Positions 18,351-26,400 of a stretch of 64,000 nucleotides of DNA are shown here, piece after piece. Under the pieces are notes generated by a model, which saw nothing but the letters and a program-made list of their open reading frames with translations, was not told the DNA's origin and did no database searches. The DNA comes from Alistipes sp. Lineage in GTDB: Bacteria > Bacteroidota > Bacteroidia > Bacteroidales > Rikenellaceae. The translations under genes were made by a program, and so were the position numbers. Where the stretch lies: contig JAFNXN010000010.1 of assembly GCA_017379015.1 (NCBI GenBank), positions 1-64,000 on the forward strand. Direction: 5' to 3'. Every line of letters starts with the position of its first letter. Positions within the stretch are counted from its first letter, which is position 1.

Positions 18351-19326
18351 TTGCTTTGGAAAGATACTCCGTATGACCATCTTTGGTGCATCGCATGCCG
18401 ATAGTGTGGGTGTGGTGCTCGAGGGTGTGCCTATTGGCTTACGACTTGTAGATGAGGATTTTACCCGGGATCTCAATCGTCGCAAGCCTCAAGGCGTTGG
18501 CGAGACACCTCGTAGTGAGGAGGATAGACCAATGATAGTAGGTGTCGACGCTTTGGGATGTGTTGTGGATGGTAGGGTAGAGATAAGTTTCCAAAATAGA
18601 AACCGACGTTCGGCTGACTACTCCTCGTTGAAAAACCATCCGCGACCCTCGCATGCCGATCTTACGCAGCGTCTTAAGTATGGCGAGGAGTACAATCTTG
18701 CCGGTGGTGGTATCGCCTCGGGGCGCATGACTGTTGCGCTTGTTGCTGCTGGCGTTGTTGCCAAGCGAGTGCTCGGCGATATAGAGTTTAGCTCACGCCT
18801 AGTAAGCGTTGGCCGCGAGAGCAATGCCGAGCTATTTGACGAGATTGTTGCCGATGCCCGTAGGGCTGGTGACTCGGTAGGAGGCGTTGTTGAGTGTAGA
18901 GTATCGGGTGTCCCAGCGTGTTGGGGCGAGCCATTCTTCGATTCGGTTGAGAGCGTTATCTCGCACCTCGTGTTTTCGATTCCCGGTGTTAAGGGTGTGG
19001 AGTTTGGTGATGGTTTTGATGCGGCGACAAAACGAGGCTCTGAGCGCAATGATTGTATTATCAATGCCTTAGGAGAGACTTTGACAAATAATGAGGGTGG
19101 AATTAATGGTGGCATATCGAATGGAAACGATATTGTTGTGCGTGTTGCTATAAAGCCTACACCAAGCATTGCTCGCAGTCAGTTATCCTTCGATTTTGAG
19201 CGTGGCGAGGTTACAGAGCTTAGCATTGGTGGTCGCCATGATGCATGCATTGCGCGCCGTGCTATGGTTGTTGTCGAGGCTATGGTTGCCTATGCCCTTG
19301 CTGATCTAAAACTTCAAAATGGTTAG
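18343..19326 (+). CDS. aroC: Chorismate synthase, divergent short form
   Basis: AroC converts EPSP to chorismate with reduced FMN. I start it at GTG 18343, because the family's N-terminal pattern (NSFGK.fr...FGeSHG) matches NNCFGKILRMTIFGASHAD; that start overlaps aroA by eight bases. The protein has 327 residues against about 355-360 usual. The two catalytic His are kept (GASHA and RPSHAD), as is the GRHD Asp near the C-terminus. The flavin-site block usually written GGRSSARET reads GGGIASGRMT, and GESHG reads GASHA. It sits between aroA and prmC in a tight operon, which supports the role. Probably functional, but clearly divergent. Confidence 0.88.
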   Translation: MNNCFGKILRMTIFGASHADSVGVVLEGVPIGLRLVDEDFTRDLNRRKPQGVGETPRSEEDRPMIVGVDALGCVVDGRVEISFQNRNRRSADYSSLKNHPRPSHADLTQRLKYGEEYNLAGGGIASGRMTVALVAAGVVAKRVLGDIEFSSRLVSVGRESNAELFDEIVADARRAGDSVGGVVECRVSGVPACWGEPFFDSVESVISHLVFSIPGVKGVEFGDGFDAATKRGSERNDCIINALGETLTNNEGGINGGISNGNDIVVRVAIKPTPSIARSQLSFDFERGEVTELSIGGRHDACIARRAMVVVEAMVAYALADLKLQNG

Positions 19327-19331
19327 TTGCT

Positions 19332-20177
19332 ATGGCTACACGTCGTGAGATAGTTCTACGTATAGCATCAGCCATAGAGCCTTTGTATGGCGAGGCTGAG
19401 GCGCGCCAGATTGCCGAGATGGTGGTTTTGGAGTGTGGAAATATCAGCCGTAATCAACTGCTTATCGAGCCAAATGAGGAGCTTGAAATCCTCGATTTAG
19501 ATAGAATTATAAGTGAGCTATCTGCTTGGCGACCTGTGCAGTATGTCATCTCGCGTGAGTGGTTTGACGACATGGCACTTGAGGTTGGCGAGGGTGTGCT
19601 CATACCCCGTCCCGAGACCGAGGAGCTGGTTGCATGGATTGCCTCTCAGGAGGAGCCTACCGCGCACGTGCTCGATGTAGGTACTGGCTCGGGGTGTATA
19701 GCCATAGCTCTTCGACGTAGGCTTCATCGAGGCCATGTGTGGGCTATGGATATATCGTCCGTGGCGTTAGAGATAGCCCGACGTAATGCCATGCGCTATG
19801 CTCCTGATGTCGAGTTTGTTGAGGGCGATGCTCTTGCTGACTTCTCGCAACTCTTCGCAACGAAGCTCGATGTGGTGGTATCTAATCCCCCATATATTCC
19901 TCGAAGTGATGTTCGTCTAATGCGACCTAATGTTACCGATTACGAGCCTCAGTTAGCACTCTTTGTCGATGACGATGATCCGCTTAAGTTCTATCGTGCG
20001 ATAGCTCGTACGTCGCGTAAGCTCCTTAGGGATGGAGGTAGGCTCTACTTCGAGATATATGAGCAGTTTGCCGGCGAAATGGTCGATATGCTTATTGCTG
20101 AGGGCTATTCGGATATAGTTGTAAAAGAGGACTTTAGACAAAAACCAAGGATGATATGTGCGGTGAAGAGTTTATAG
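19332..20177 (+). CDS. prmC: Peptide chain release factor N5-glutamine methyltransferase
   Basis: PrmC (HemK) methylates the Gln of the GGQ motif in release factors 1 and 2. The 281-residue protein has an N-terminal helical domain, then the PrmC stretch ending IPRPETEELVAW. The SAM loop is VLDVGTGSGCIAIAL and the catalytic motif is VVSNPPYIP (NPPY). It starts five bases after aroC and its end overlaps recX by 22 bases. Length and motifs are standard. Confidence 0.96.
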   Translation: MATRREIVLRIASAIEPLYGEAEARQIAEMVVLECGNISRNQLLIEPNEELEILDLDRIISELSAWRPVQYVISREWFDDMALEVGEGVLIPRPETEELVAWIASQEEPTAHVLDVGTGSGCIAIALRRRLHRGHVWAMDISSVALEIARRNAMRYAPDVEFVEGDALADFSQLFATKLDVVVSNPPYIPRSDVRLMRPNVTDYEPQLALFVDDDDPLKFYRAIARTSRKLLRDGGRLYFEIYEQFAGEMVDMLIAEGYSDIVVKEDFRQKPRMICAVKSL

Positions 20178-20659
20178 CGAGTAAGCCTCGTGAGCCTAAG
20201 ACGAAGAGTGCTCCGCAGGCACTCGCTGCACTACAACGTCTTGCTGCTCGAAGCGAGCGATCGTCGGGTGATGCTCTGCGCCTTATGCAGCGTTGGGGAG
20301 TGCCCGAGGCTGAGCGACAGGGGGTGCTCAAAAGACTCGTCGATGAGAGGTTTATCGACGATCAACGCTATGCCGAGGCCTATGTGCGTGAAAAGTCGCG
20401 TCTTGCAGGGTGGGGCGAACGAAAGATCGCTATGCAGCTGCGCTCAAAGGGTGTATCATCGGAGATAATAAAGAGTGCCCTAGGGCAGATTGATGGGGAT
20501 GATATGCAGCAACGTCTTGAGCAGAAACTCAGTCGTAAACTAAAGAGTATCAAGGCGGAAACAGATTTTGAACTACGAGGTAAGTTGTTGCGCTATGCGC
20601 TGTCGCTAGGCTATGACTATGATCAGGCTAAGGATGCTGTGCAGAGTGTCGTGAGGTAA
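20156..20659 (+). CDS. recX: RecX family regulatory protein
   Basis: RecX proteins bind RecA filaments and limit recombination. This one has 167 residues of three-helix repeat type. Recognisable are LMQRWGVPEAERQGVLKRL, the RFIDDQRYAEAYVREKSR block and LRSKGVSSEIIKSAL. The ATG at 20156 lies inside prmC, a 22-base overlap that suggests translational coupling. A Lys/Arg/Pro-rich N-terminus of about 20 residues precedes the fold. No recA is in the window. Last gene of the lptB operon. Confidence 0.88.
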   Translation: MCGEEFIASKPREPKTKSAPQALAALQRLAARSERSSGDALRLMQRWGVPEAERQGVLKRLVDERFIDDQRYAEAYVREKSRLAGWGERKIAMQLRSKGVSSEIIKSALGQIDGDDMQQRLEQKLSRKLKSIKAETDFELRGKLLRYALSLGYDYDQAKDAVQSVVR

Positions 20660-20671
20660 TTATTAATGAAA

Positions 20672-20704
20672 TTTGTCTTCTCTGCGGATTTTTTTGTATA
20701 TTTG
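20672..20704 (+). promoter_or_regulatory. Promoter of the acyltransferase-Stealth pair
   Basis: TTTG at 20672-20675, a 21-bp spacer, and TAtaTTTG at 20697-20704, which lies 21 bases before the ATG. It separates the envelope-glycan genes from the recX end. Confidence 0.75.
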
Positions 20705-20725
20705 TCAATATAATATAGTCTACCT

Positions 20726-21670
20726 ATGAGCAGTGGTCATCAAGATATCAAGTTAAACATCATGCAACGAGTTGCTTTGGAGCTGTTGTGGGGCTTTAGC
20801 CGCGCCATGCATCTTATGCCTCGTTGGTTTCGATATGGGCTCTTTCAGCCATTTATCTATTCGCTATTTTGCCTTATTAGATATCGCCGCAAGGTAGTGC
20901 TGCGCAACCTACGTCTTGCATTCCCTGATTGGAGCGATAGGGATATTCGTCGCACGATGTATAAGTTTTATGGCTTTCTTGCCGAGATAGTTGTCGATAC
21001 TATATCGCTCGCTGGAGCAAAGCCATCCGATAAGGCGCGTTACGTCGTCTGGGCAAATGGTGAGGAGCACCGTGAGCGCATGGCGGGACGCGACTGGATA
21101 GCTGTGCCGGCACATTTCGGGTGCTGGGAGTACTTCTTAATGTGGTCATGGTTTGCCAACTCGCAGTGCGTAGGAGTCTATCATCCGCTGCGTAGTAAGG
21201 TGTTCGAGTGCTACTATCGTCGTTTGCGCAACTTCTCGCCCCATGTTAGGCAGGTGGCCATGAAGGATACGATGCGTCACTTCTTGCGCGAGCGTGGCGA
21301 GGCTGGAGGTATGGCCATAGGTCTTATCTCCGATCAGTCGCCTGAGCTTCGTGCCGATACCGTGTGGTACGACTTCTTCAATGTTAAGACGGCCTTTGTT
21401 GAGGGAGCAGAGAAGATCGCCCTTAAGTTTCATCTTCCGGTCTTCTTCTGCTATACCGAGCGTCTAAGGGCTGGTGAGTACTCGATACGTTTCGACCAGA
21501 TATACGATGGTGTGGAGGAGGTTGCGCCAACCGAGATCACACGCCGCTATGTGGTGCGTCTTGAGGCTATGATCAAGGAGCACCCCGAGTTGTGGCTCTG
21601 GTCGCACAATAGGTGGAAGCACACCCCTGAGAAGCAGATGCGAAGGTTTGGAAAGTCAACTTTGGAGTAG
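20726..21670 (+). CDS. Lipid A-type lysophospholipid acyltransferase (LpxL/HtrB family)
   Basis: An inner-membrane-associated acyltransferase of 314 residues. The N-terminal segment FQPFIYSLFCLIRYRRKVVLRNL resembles the family's membrane anchor and is followed by AFPDWSDRDIRR. The catalytic H-x4-E motif appears as HFGCWE near residue 132. The expected downstream Asp-Gln block (ISDQSPE) is present. It probably adds a secondary acyl chain to lipid A. The Stealth gene follows after three bases, so the two are one transcript. Substrate inferred from the family and from the presence of lpxB and lptB nearby. Confidence 0.9.
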   Translation: MSSGHQDIKLNIMQRVALELLWGFSRAMHLMPRWFRYGLFQPFIYSLFCLIRYRRKVVLRNLRLAFPDWSDRDIRRTMYKFYGFLAEIVVDTISLAGAKPSDKARYVVWANGEEHRERMAGRDWIAVPAHFGCWEYFLMWSWFANSQCVGVYHPLRSKVFECYYRRLRNFSPHVRQVAMKDTMRHFLRERGEAGGMAIGLISDQSPELRADTVWYDFFNVKTAFVEGAEKIALKFHLPVFFCYTERLRAGEYSIRFDQIYDGVEEVAPTEITRRYVVRLEAMIKEHPELWLWSHNRWKHTPEKQMRRFGKSTLE

Positions 21671-21673
21671 ATT

Positions 21674-22552
21674 ATGGATTTGGTGCTAACATTTGTTAAC
21701 GGTTTAGATCCTGTGTGGCAGCAGGAGTATGAGTCATCAACAAAGATGCCTCTGTTGACTAAACGCTTTCGCGATTGGGGTACGTTGCGCTATCTGTTGC
21801 GTGCCGTGGCGAAGAATATGCCCTTCATAGGCAAGGTGCATCTTGTGGTGTCGGGAGAGTCGCAGGTGCCCGAGTGGGTAAATCGTGATGAGGTGCATGT
21901 GGTTCTGCATCGCGACATAATCCCTAAGGAGTATCTGCCAACATTTAATAGCAACACCATAGAGCTTCATCTGCCCTTTATCGAGGGACTTGATGAGGAG
22001 TTTATCTACTCGAACGACGACATCTTCCCGATGTTGGAGTGTCGTGCCGAGGACTTTTTCTCAGAGGGTCGCGGCATCATCGGCATGAGCCGACACATCC
22101 TCTATCCCGATATGTTTAAGAAGATATGTCGCAACTCTGATCGTGCTGCACGCCGAGCCTTGGGCTTGAAGCCTCGTTGCTACTTCCTTCGCCCGCAGCA
22201 TATATGTGCGCCGATGCGTCGTAGTAGGTGTGTTGAGGTCTACAACAGACTACGTGACGAGCTACTCACAACGCTTACACGTACGCGCACGGAGAGAAAC
22301 ATCACGCAATACCTCTTTACGGACTACCTCTATCTTGCGGGTGGTGTAATCAACCGCCGTCAGTCAAGTCGTCACTTCTCGATGGCTGTTGCCTCGCCCG
22401 ATAAGATCGAAAAGTATCTCCGTAACCCCGATCGACGACTAGTGTGTATTAACGACGTGGAGCTTAGCGATAAGCGATACGAGGAGATGCAGCAGATGCT
22501 CGACAGAGTCTTTGTTGAGATATTCCCCGAGAAATCGAAATACGAACTCTAG
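21674..22552 (+). CDS. Stealth family sugar-phosphate transferase
   Basis: A 292-residue protein of the Stealth family. These enzymes transfer hexose-1-phosphate from UDP-sugars and form phosphodiester bonds in capsules and other surface glycans. Conserved region 1 is the start LVLTFVNGLDPVW. Conserved region 2 includes the catalytic-looking NSNTIELHLPFIEGL and FIYSNDDIFP. The protein has no signal peptide or membrane segment. It is three bases after the acyltransferase gene and just upstream of two licD genes, all pointing to phosphodiester decoration of a surface glycan. The exact sugar is unknown. Confidence 0.88.
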   Translation: MDLVLTFVNGLDPVWQQEYESSTKMPLLTKRFRDWGTLRYLLRAVAKNMPFIGKVHLVVSGESQVPEWVNRDEVHVVLHRDIIPKEYLPTFNSNTIELHLPFIEGLDEEFIYSNDDIFPMLECRAEDFFSEGRGIIGMSRHILYPDMFKKICRNSDRAARRALGLKPRCYFLRPQHICAPMRRSRCVEVYNRLRDELLTTLTRTRTERNITQYLFTDYLYLAGGVINRRQSSRHFSMAVASPDKIEKYLRNPDRRLVCINDVELSDKRYEEMQQMLDRVFVEIFPEKSKYEL

Positions 22553-22573
22553 GACGCATCGAGGGGTTTTCTA

Positions 22574-22605
22574 TTTGTTTTATTGCATAAAAAGGCGTAC
22601 ATTTG
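22574..22605 (+). promoter_or_regulatory. Promoter of the licD operon
   Basis: TTTG at 22574-22577, a 20-bp spacer, and TAcaTTTG at 22598-22605. The ATG at 22583 lies inside this promoter, so translation must begin at the later ATG, 22631. Confidence 0.8.
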
Positions 22606-22630
22606 CTTAATATTTAAACCTATAGGCCTA

Positions 22631-23455
22631 ATGTTTGACAATGATGCTTTGAGGGCGAAGTATAACCCCGATGGGTCGCAGCTGCGTAACGACCAGCTTG
22701 AGCTTCTGGGGATGTTGCGCGACTTCGCTACGATATGCCAGCAGAATAACATCGAGTGGTGGTTGAGTTCAGGAACGCTGCTTGGTGCTGCGCGTCATGA
22801 GGGCTTTATACCGTGGGATGATGACCTCGATATTGTCATGCTCCGTAAGGATTTTAAGAGGCTGTGTCGCGTGATGCGTCGTCTGAAGAGCGAGGATTAC
22901 GTGTTTCACTCGATGGCTACCGACATCGACTATGTCTATGCCTTTGCTAAGTTCCGTAAGCGCAAGGGCGAGATCGACGAGGGGCACCGTCGTAGCTACT
23001 ACTATAAGTATAAGGGACCGTTTATCGACATATTCGCTATCGAGAAGACAAGCTACTTTGCGGCGCGTGCGTCGAGCATCATCTACAATAATTTGCAGCA
23101 TCTAACCTCATATATTCGTTGTAAGTGGTTGCGATGGCCGCTTATCGTGCTTGTTAACATCCTCTCGTTTGGGCTTATTATCCCGCTTCTTCGTCTTGTG
23201 GGCTTGATAAATCCTCGCGGTGAGTACCACTATATGTTGGGCTCTGGGTGGGGACGTCACACCTTCTTTATGAAGAGTACATTCCCACTGTCGCGTGCTA
23301 AGTTCGAGGGGGTAGAGTTCCCCGTACCCAATGATGTGGATGACTACTTGACACGCGTCTACGGCGATTGGCGTAGACTGCCTACTGAGGAGGCAATTCG
23401 CTCGAGCATCCATTGCCCACGTTATATCGAGGAGATATACGGCTCGAAAGAGTAG
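22631..23455 (+). CDS. LicD family phosphotransferase 1
   Basis: LicD proteins transfer phosphocholine or related CDP-activated groups to cell-surface glycans. I place the start at 22631 because the promoter overlaps an earlier ATG. This gives 274 residues. The family core is clear: WWLSSGTLLGAARHEGF, then IPWDDDLDIVMLRKDF with the metal-binding DDDLD. A hydrophobic segment near residues 175-195 (LVNILSFGLIIPLLRLV) may touch the membrane. It is a tandem paralogue of the next gene, with matching openings (RAKYNPDGSQ and KRRYNPDGSK). The acceptor and donor are not known. Confidence 0.92.
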   Translation: MFDNDALRAKYNPDGSQLRNDQLELLGMLRDFATICQQNNIEWWLSSGTLLGAARHEGFIPWDDDLDIVMLRKDFKRLCRVMRRLKSEDYVFHSMATDIDYVYAFAKFRKRKGEIDEGHRRSYYYKYKGPFIDIFAIEKTSYFAARASSIIYNNLQHLTSYIRCKWLRWPLIVLVNILSFGLIIPLLRLVGLINPRGEYHYMLGSGWGRHTFFMKSTFPLSRAKFEGVEFPVPNDVDDYLTRVYGDWRRLPTEEAIRSSIHCPRYIEEIYGSKE

Positions 23456-23502
23456 TGTTGAACGTAACTAGAATAAGACTATAACCCGATAAACCCTGAC
23501 TT

Positions 23503-24321
23503 ATGATAAACCACGAAGAGCTAAAGAGAAGGTATAATCCTGATGGCTCAAAGTTGCATAAGGTGCAACGTGAGCTTACGGATATATTGTTGGTCTTGGC
23601 GAAGATATGCGACGAGAACAATATTAAGTGGTGGCTAAGCTCTGGAACGCTACTAGGTGCTAAGCGTCATAAGGGATTTATACCCTGGGATGATGATATT
23701 GATATTGTCATGCTCAGAAAGGACTTCCGTCGACTCGAGAAGATACTTCATAAGATGAAGAGCGACGAGTTCATCTACCAGTCGATGCTTAGCGATATAG
23801 ACTATGTCAACACCTTTGGCAAGTTCCGCAAGCGCAAGGGTGAGGTTAAGATCACGCGTGGTAGGTATCGCTATCTTAAGTATAAGGGGCAGTTTATCGA
23901 CATCTTTGCCATCGAGCGAACACCATATTGGGCTGCACGTGCTGCGCGTGTGATATATTTCAATATGCAGTACCCAACCATATATATCAAGACTAAGTGG
24001 TTGCGACACATACTTATACGCCTTATTGAGGGTCTGTGTCTGGGTATCATCAACCCCGTGCTTCGCCTTTTGGGACTTATTAACCCTAAGGGCGAGTATC
24101 ACTATCAGATGGGTACTGGCTGGGCGCGCCATACGTTCTACCTTAAGGACACCTTCCCGCTGTCGACTATCGAGTTTGAGGGGCATGAGTTCCCCGCACC
24201 TCGCGATGTAGATGCCTATCTCACGAATGTCTATGGCGATTGGCGCAAGCTCCCTGATGAAGATGCGATACGCCAGAGTATTCACTCAATGGAGTATGTT
24301 GATGAGATATACGGAGAATAG
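23503..24321 (+). CDS. LicD family phosphotransferase 2
   Basis: The second LicD protein, 272 residues, begins MINHEELKRRYNPDGS. The core reads WWLSSGTLLGAKRHKGF and IPWDDDIDIVMLRKDF, so the metal-binding acidic motif is intact. It has a hydrophobic stretch (IIPxLRLLGLINP-like) at the same place as copy 1. Conservation between the copies is high at the catalytic core and lower in the middle (TRGRYRYLKYKGQ against DEGHRRSYYYKYKG), which suggests different acceptors. It is 47 bases after copy 1 and nine before the cytidylyltransferase fusion gene, in the same operon. Confidence 0.92.
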   Translation: MINHEELKRRYNPDGSKLHKVQRELTDILLVLAKICDENNIKWWLSSGTLLGAKRHKGFIPWDDDIDIVMLRKDFRRLEKILHKMKSDEFIYQSMLSDIDYVNTFGKFRKRKGEVKITRGRYRYLKYKGQFIDIFAIERTPYWAARAARVIYFNMQYPTIYIKTKWLRHILIRLIEGLCLGIINPVLRLLGLINPKGEYHYQMGTGWARHTFYLKDTFPLSTIEFEGHEFPAPRDVDAYLTNVYGDWRKLPDEDAIRQSIHSMEYVDEIYGE

Positions 24322-24330
24322 AGAGAGAGG

Positions 24331-25677
24331 ATGAAAAAGGTCATAACATACGGCACGTACGACCTTCTCCACGAGGGTCATGTCAATCTGTTGCGCCGAG
24401 CAAAGGAGCTTGGCGACTACCTCATCGTGGGTGTTACCAACGATAGCTTCGACCGCGATCGTGGCAAGCTCAATGTGCGCAACAATGTGCTTGAGAGGGT
24501 TGAGGCGGTAAAGGCAACAGGCTTTGTCGATCAGGTTATCATAGAGGACTATGTGGGGCAGAAGATTGATGATATCATCAAGTATGATGTCGACATATTT
24601 GCCATTGGCTCGGACTGGGAGGGTAAGTTCGACTATCTGAAGGAGTATTGCGAGGTAAGGTATCTGCCTCGTACCGAGGGTGTTTCGTCGACAATGCTAC
24701 GCGCTGAGAGCGAGATAGTTATACGACTAGGTGTTGTTGGCTGTGGTCGTATTGCACAACGTCTTGTTGCCGAGAGCTCGAAGGTTGATGCTGTGCATAT
24801 CGAGGCACTCTACGACATTGATAGAGCCCGTGCTGAGGCTCTTAAGCCCGATGGTGCTCAGGTTGTCGATTCGTTCGAGGAGCTTGTGTCAAGGGTTGAT
24901 GCTGTATATATCGCCACACCTCACCTTAGCCACTATCCTCAGGCAAAATATGCCTTGGAGCACCACTGTCATGTGCTTTGCGAGACCCCTATGGTGCTTA
25001 GCGGAAGTGAGGCTGAGGAGCTTTTCAGCGTTGCCGAGCAGAACGATGTAGTGTTGCTGGAGGCAAATAAGACTGCCTACTGTCCAGCCTTCAATCACCT
25101 TATAACGCTGATTAAGAGTGGACTTATTGGCGATGTTGTGGGCATCGATGCCTCGGAGTCGAAGCTCTGGGGTGAGGAGCATCTGCGTCGTGAGCTCGAC
25201 CCTAGCATGGCTGGGGGCTCGCTTTATGAGATGGGCTCCTATCCCTTGTTGCCAATCATGCGCCTTTTGGGTACTGAGTATGAGAATATCAACCTATATA
25301 GCCGCATGAATAGCAATGGTGTTGATGTCTATACGCGAGGCATTATGCGTTTTCGTAGTGCCGTGGCATCGTTCCAGCTAGGTCTAGGTGTTAAGACTGA
25401 GGGTAACCTTGTGATATCTGGCACTAAGGGCTACGCCTATGTTCCATCGCCATGGTGGAAGACCGACTACTTTGAGCTTCGCTACGAGGACCAGAACCTT
25501 AATAAGAAGTATTTTTATAAGTGGGACGAGCCAGGTCTGAGATATGAGCTACAGGAGTTCGTATCGTGCATTGTCAACCATCGTATGACCTCGGCGCGTC
25601 TTCGCCCTCAGGATAGTATTGCCATGGCACGCATCATGCAGCAGTTTGCAGAGCGTCGAAACTTCTTTGAACTATGA
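24331..25677 (+). CDS. Fusion: glycerol-3-phosphate cytidylyltransferase-like + Gfo/Idh/MocA oxidoreductase-like
   Basis: A 448-residue two-domain protein. Residues 1-130 are a cytidylyltransferase with YGTYDLLHEGHVNLL (HxGH, H14-H17) and EGVSSTMLR, as in TagD/GCT enzymes that make CDP-glycerol. Residues 131-448 are a Gfo/Idh/MocA-type dehydrogenase domain with the Rossmann loop LGVVGCGRIAQ. The conserved catalytic EKP motif reads ETP (C217-E-T-P220), so the usual Lys is missing. The fusion likely makes a CDP-activated polyol or sugar used by the adjacent LicD proteins. It overlaps the next gene by four bases (ATGA). Family calls are sound; substrate is inferred. Confidence 0.88.
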   Translation: MKKVITYGTYDLLHEGHVNLLRRAKELGDYLIVGVTNDSFDRDRGKLNVRNNVLERVEAVKATGFVDQVIIEDYVGQKIDDIIKYDVDIFAIGSDWEGKFDYLKEYCEVRYLPRTEGVSSTMLRAESEIVIRLGVVGCGRIAQRLVAESSKVDAVHIEALYDIDRARAEALKPDGAQVVDSFEELVSRVDAVYIATPHLSHYPQAKYALEHHCHVLCETPMVLSGSEAEELFSVAEQNDVVLLEANKTAYCPAFNHLITLIKSGLIGDVVGIDASESKLWGEEHLRRELDPSMAGGSLYEMGSYPLLPIMRLLGTEYENINLYSRMNSNGVDVYTRGIMRFRSAVASFQLGLGVKTEGNLVISGTKGYAYVPSPWWKTDYFELRYEDQNLNKKYFYKWDEPGLRYELQEFVSCIVNHRMTSARLRPQDSIAMARIMQQFAERRNFFEL

Positions 25678-26393
25678 AAAATGCAATAGTCACAGGTGCT
25701 ACGAAGGGTATAGGCCTTGCCGTAGCGCAGATGCTCCTTCGAGAGGGTTACCATGTTGTTGTAACCTATGCCCACGACGAGAAGTCGGCAGAGGAGTGTC
25801 GCGCCAAGTTAGCACTGATATCTAGTGAGTTTGAGGTAATCAAGGCTGATCAGTCGGATAAGGAGGCTATGCGAGAGTTTGCGCAAAGCATGCTTAAGCT
25901 AAGCACCATCGACTGTATCGTCTGCAATGCTGGTACGACGCTACGTTGTGATTTAGAGAGTATTACCGATGAAGATTGGGAGCGCACGATGCAGGTAAAC
26001 CTAAATAGTAACCTATATCTCATTCGTGATCTCTATAAGCGCATACCCGAGAATAGTCGCATCGTCTTCATTGGCTCGCTTATGGGTGTATATCCTCATG
26101 GCACGTCACTGGCGTATGGCGTAACCAAGGCAGCGGTGCATGCACTCGCCCTTAACCTTGTGAAGTGTTTTGAGGGAACTAATACAACGGTGAATGCCAT
26201 TGCTCCAGGCTTTGTTGAGACGGAGTGGCAGGCGACAAAACCTCTTGAGATTAGAAATAACATCTATCAGAAGAGTGCTGTGAAGCGTTTTGCGCAGACC
26301 GAGGAGGTTGCTGATGCTGTGCGCTTCTGTCTAAATAATGGCTTTGTAAATGGCTCTGTGATAGAGGTTAGTGGTGGTTACTGCTTTAAATAG
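25674..26393 (+). CDS. Short-chain dehydrogenase/reductase (FabG-like)
   Basis: An SDR of 239 residues. The NAD(P) site TGATKGIGLAVAQ is at the N-terminus, CNAGT lies near residue 84, and the catalytic YxxxK appears as YGVTK near 147. The C-terminus ends VIEVSGGYCFK. SDRs reduce ketones in fatty acid, sugar or polyol metabolism. The four-base overlap with the fusion gene and the LicD and GT2 neighbours suggest it produces a precursor of the surface decoration, for example a reduced sugar or polyol, rather than acting in fatty acid synthesis. The substrate cannot be read from sequence. Confidence 0.88.
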   Translation: MKNAIVTGATKGIGLAVAQMLLREGYHVVVTYAHDEKSAEECRAKLALISSEFEVIKADQSDKEAMREFAQSMLKLSTIDCIVCNAGTTLRCDLESITDEDWERTMQVNLNSNLYLIRDLYKRIPENSRIVFIGSLMGVYPHGTSLAYGVTKAAVHALALNLVKCFEGTNTTVNAIAPGFVETEWQATKPLEIRNNIYQKSAVKRFAQTEEVADAVRFCLNNGFVNGSVIEVSGGYCFK

Positions 26394-26400
26394 TGTGATT

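Noticed and set aside
23653..24285. Open frame of 210 codons on the minus strand
   Set aside because: Antisense to the second licD gene; no motifs, and the licD frame is certain.
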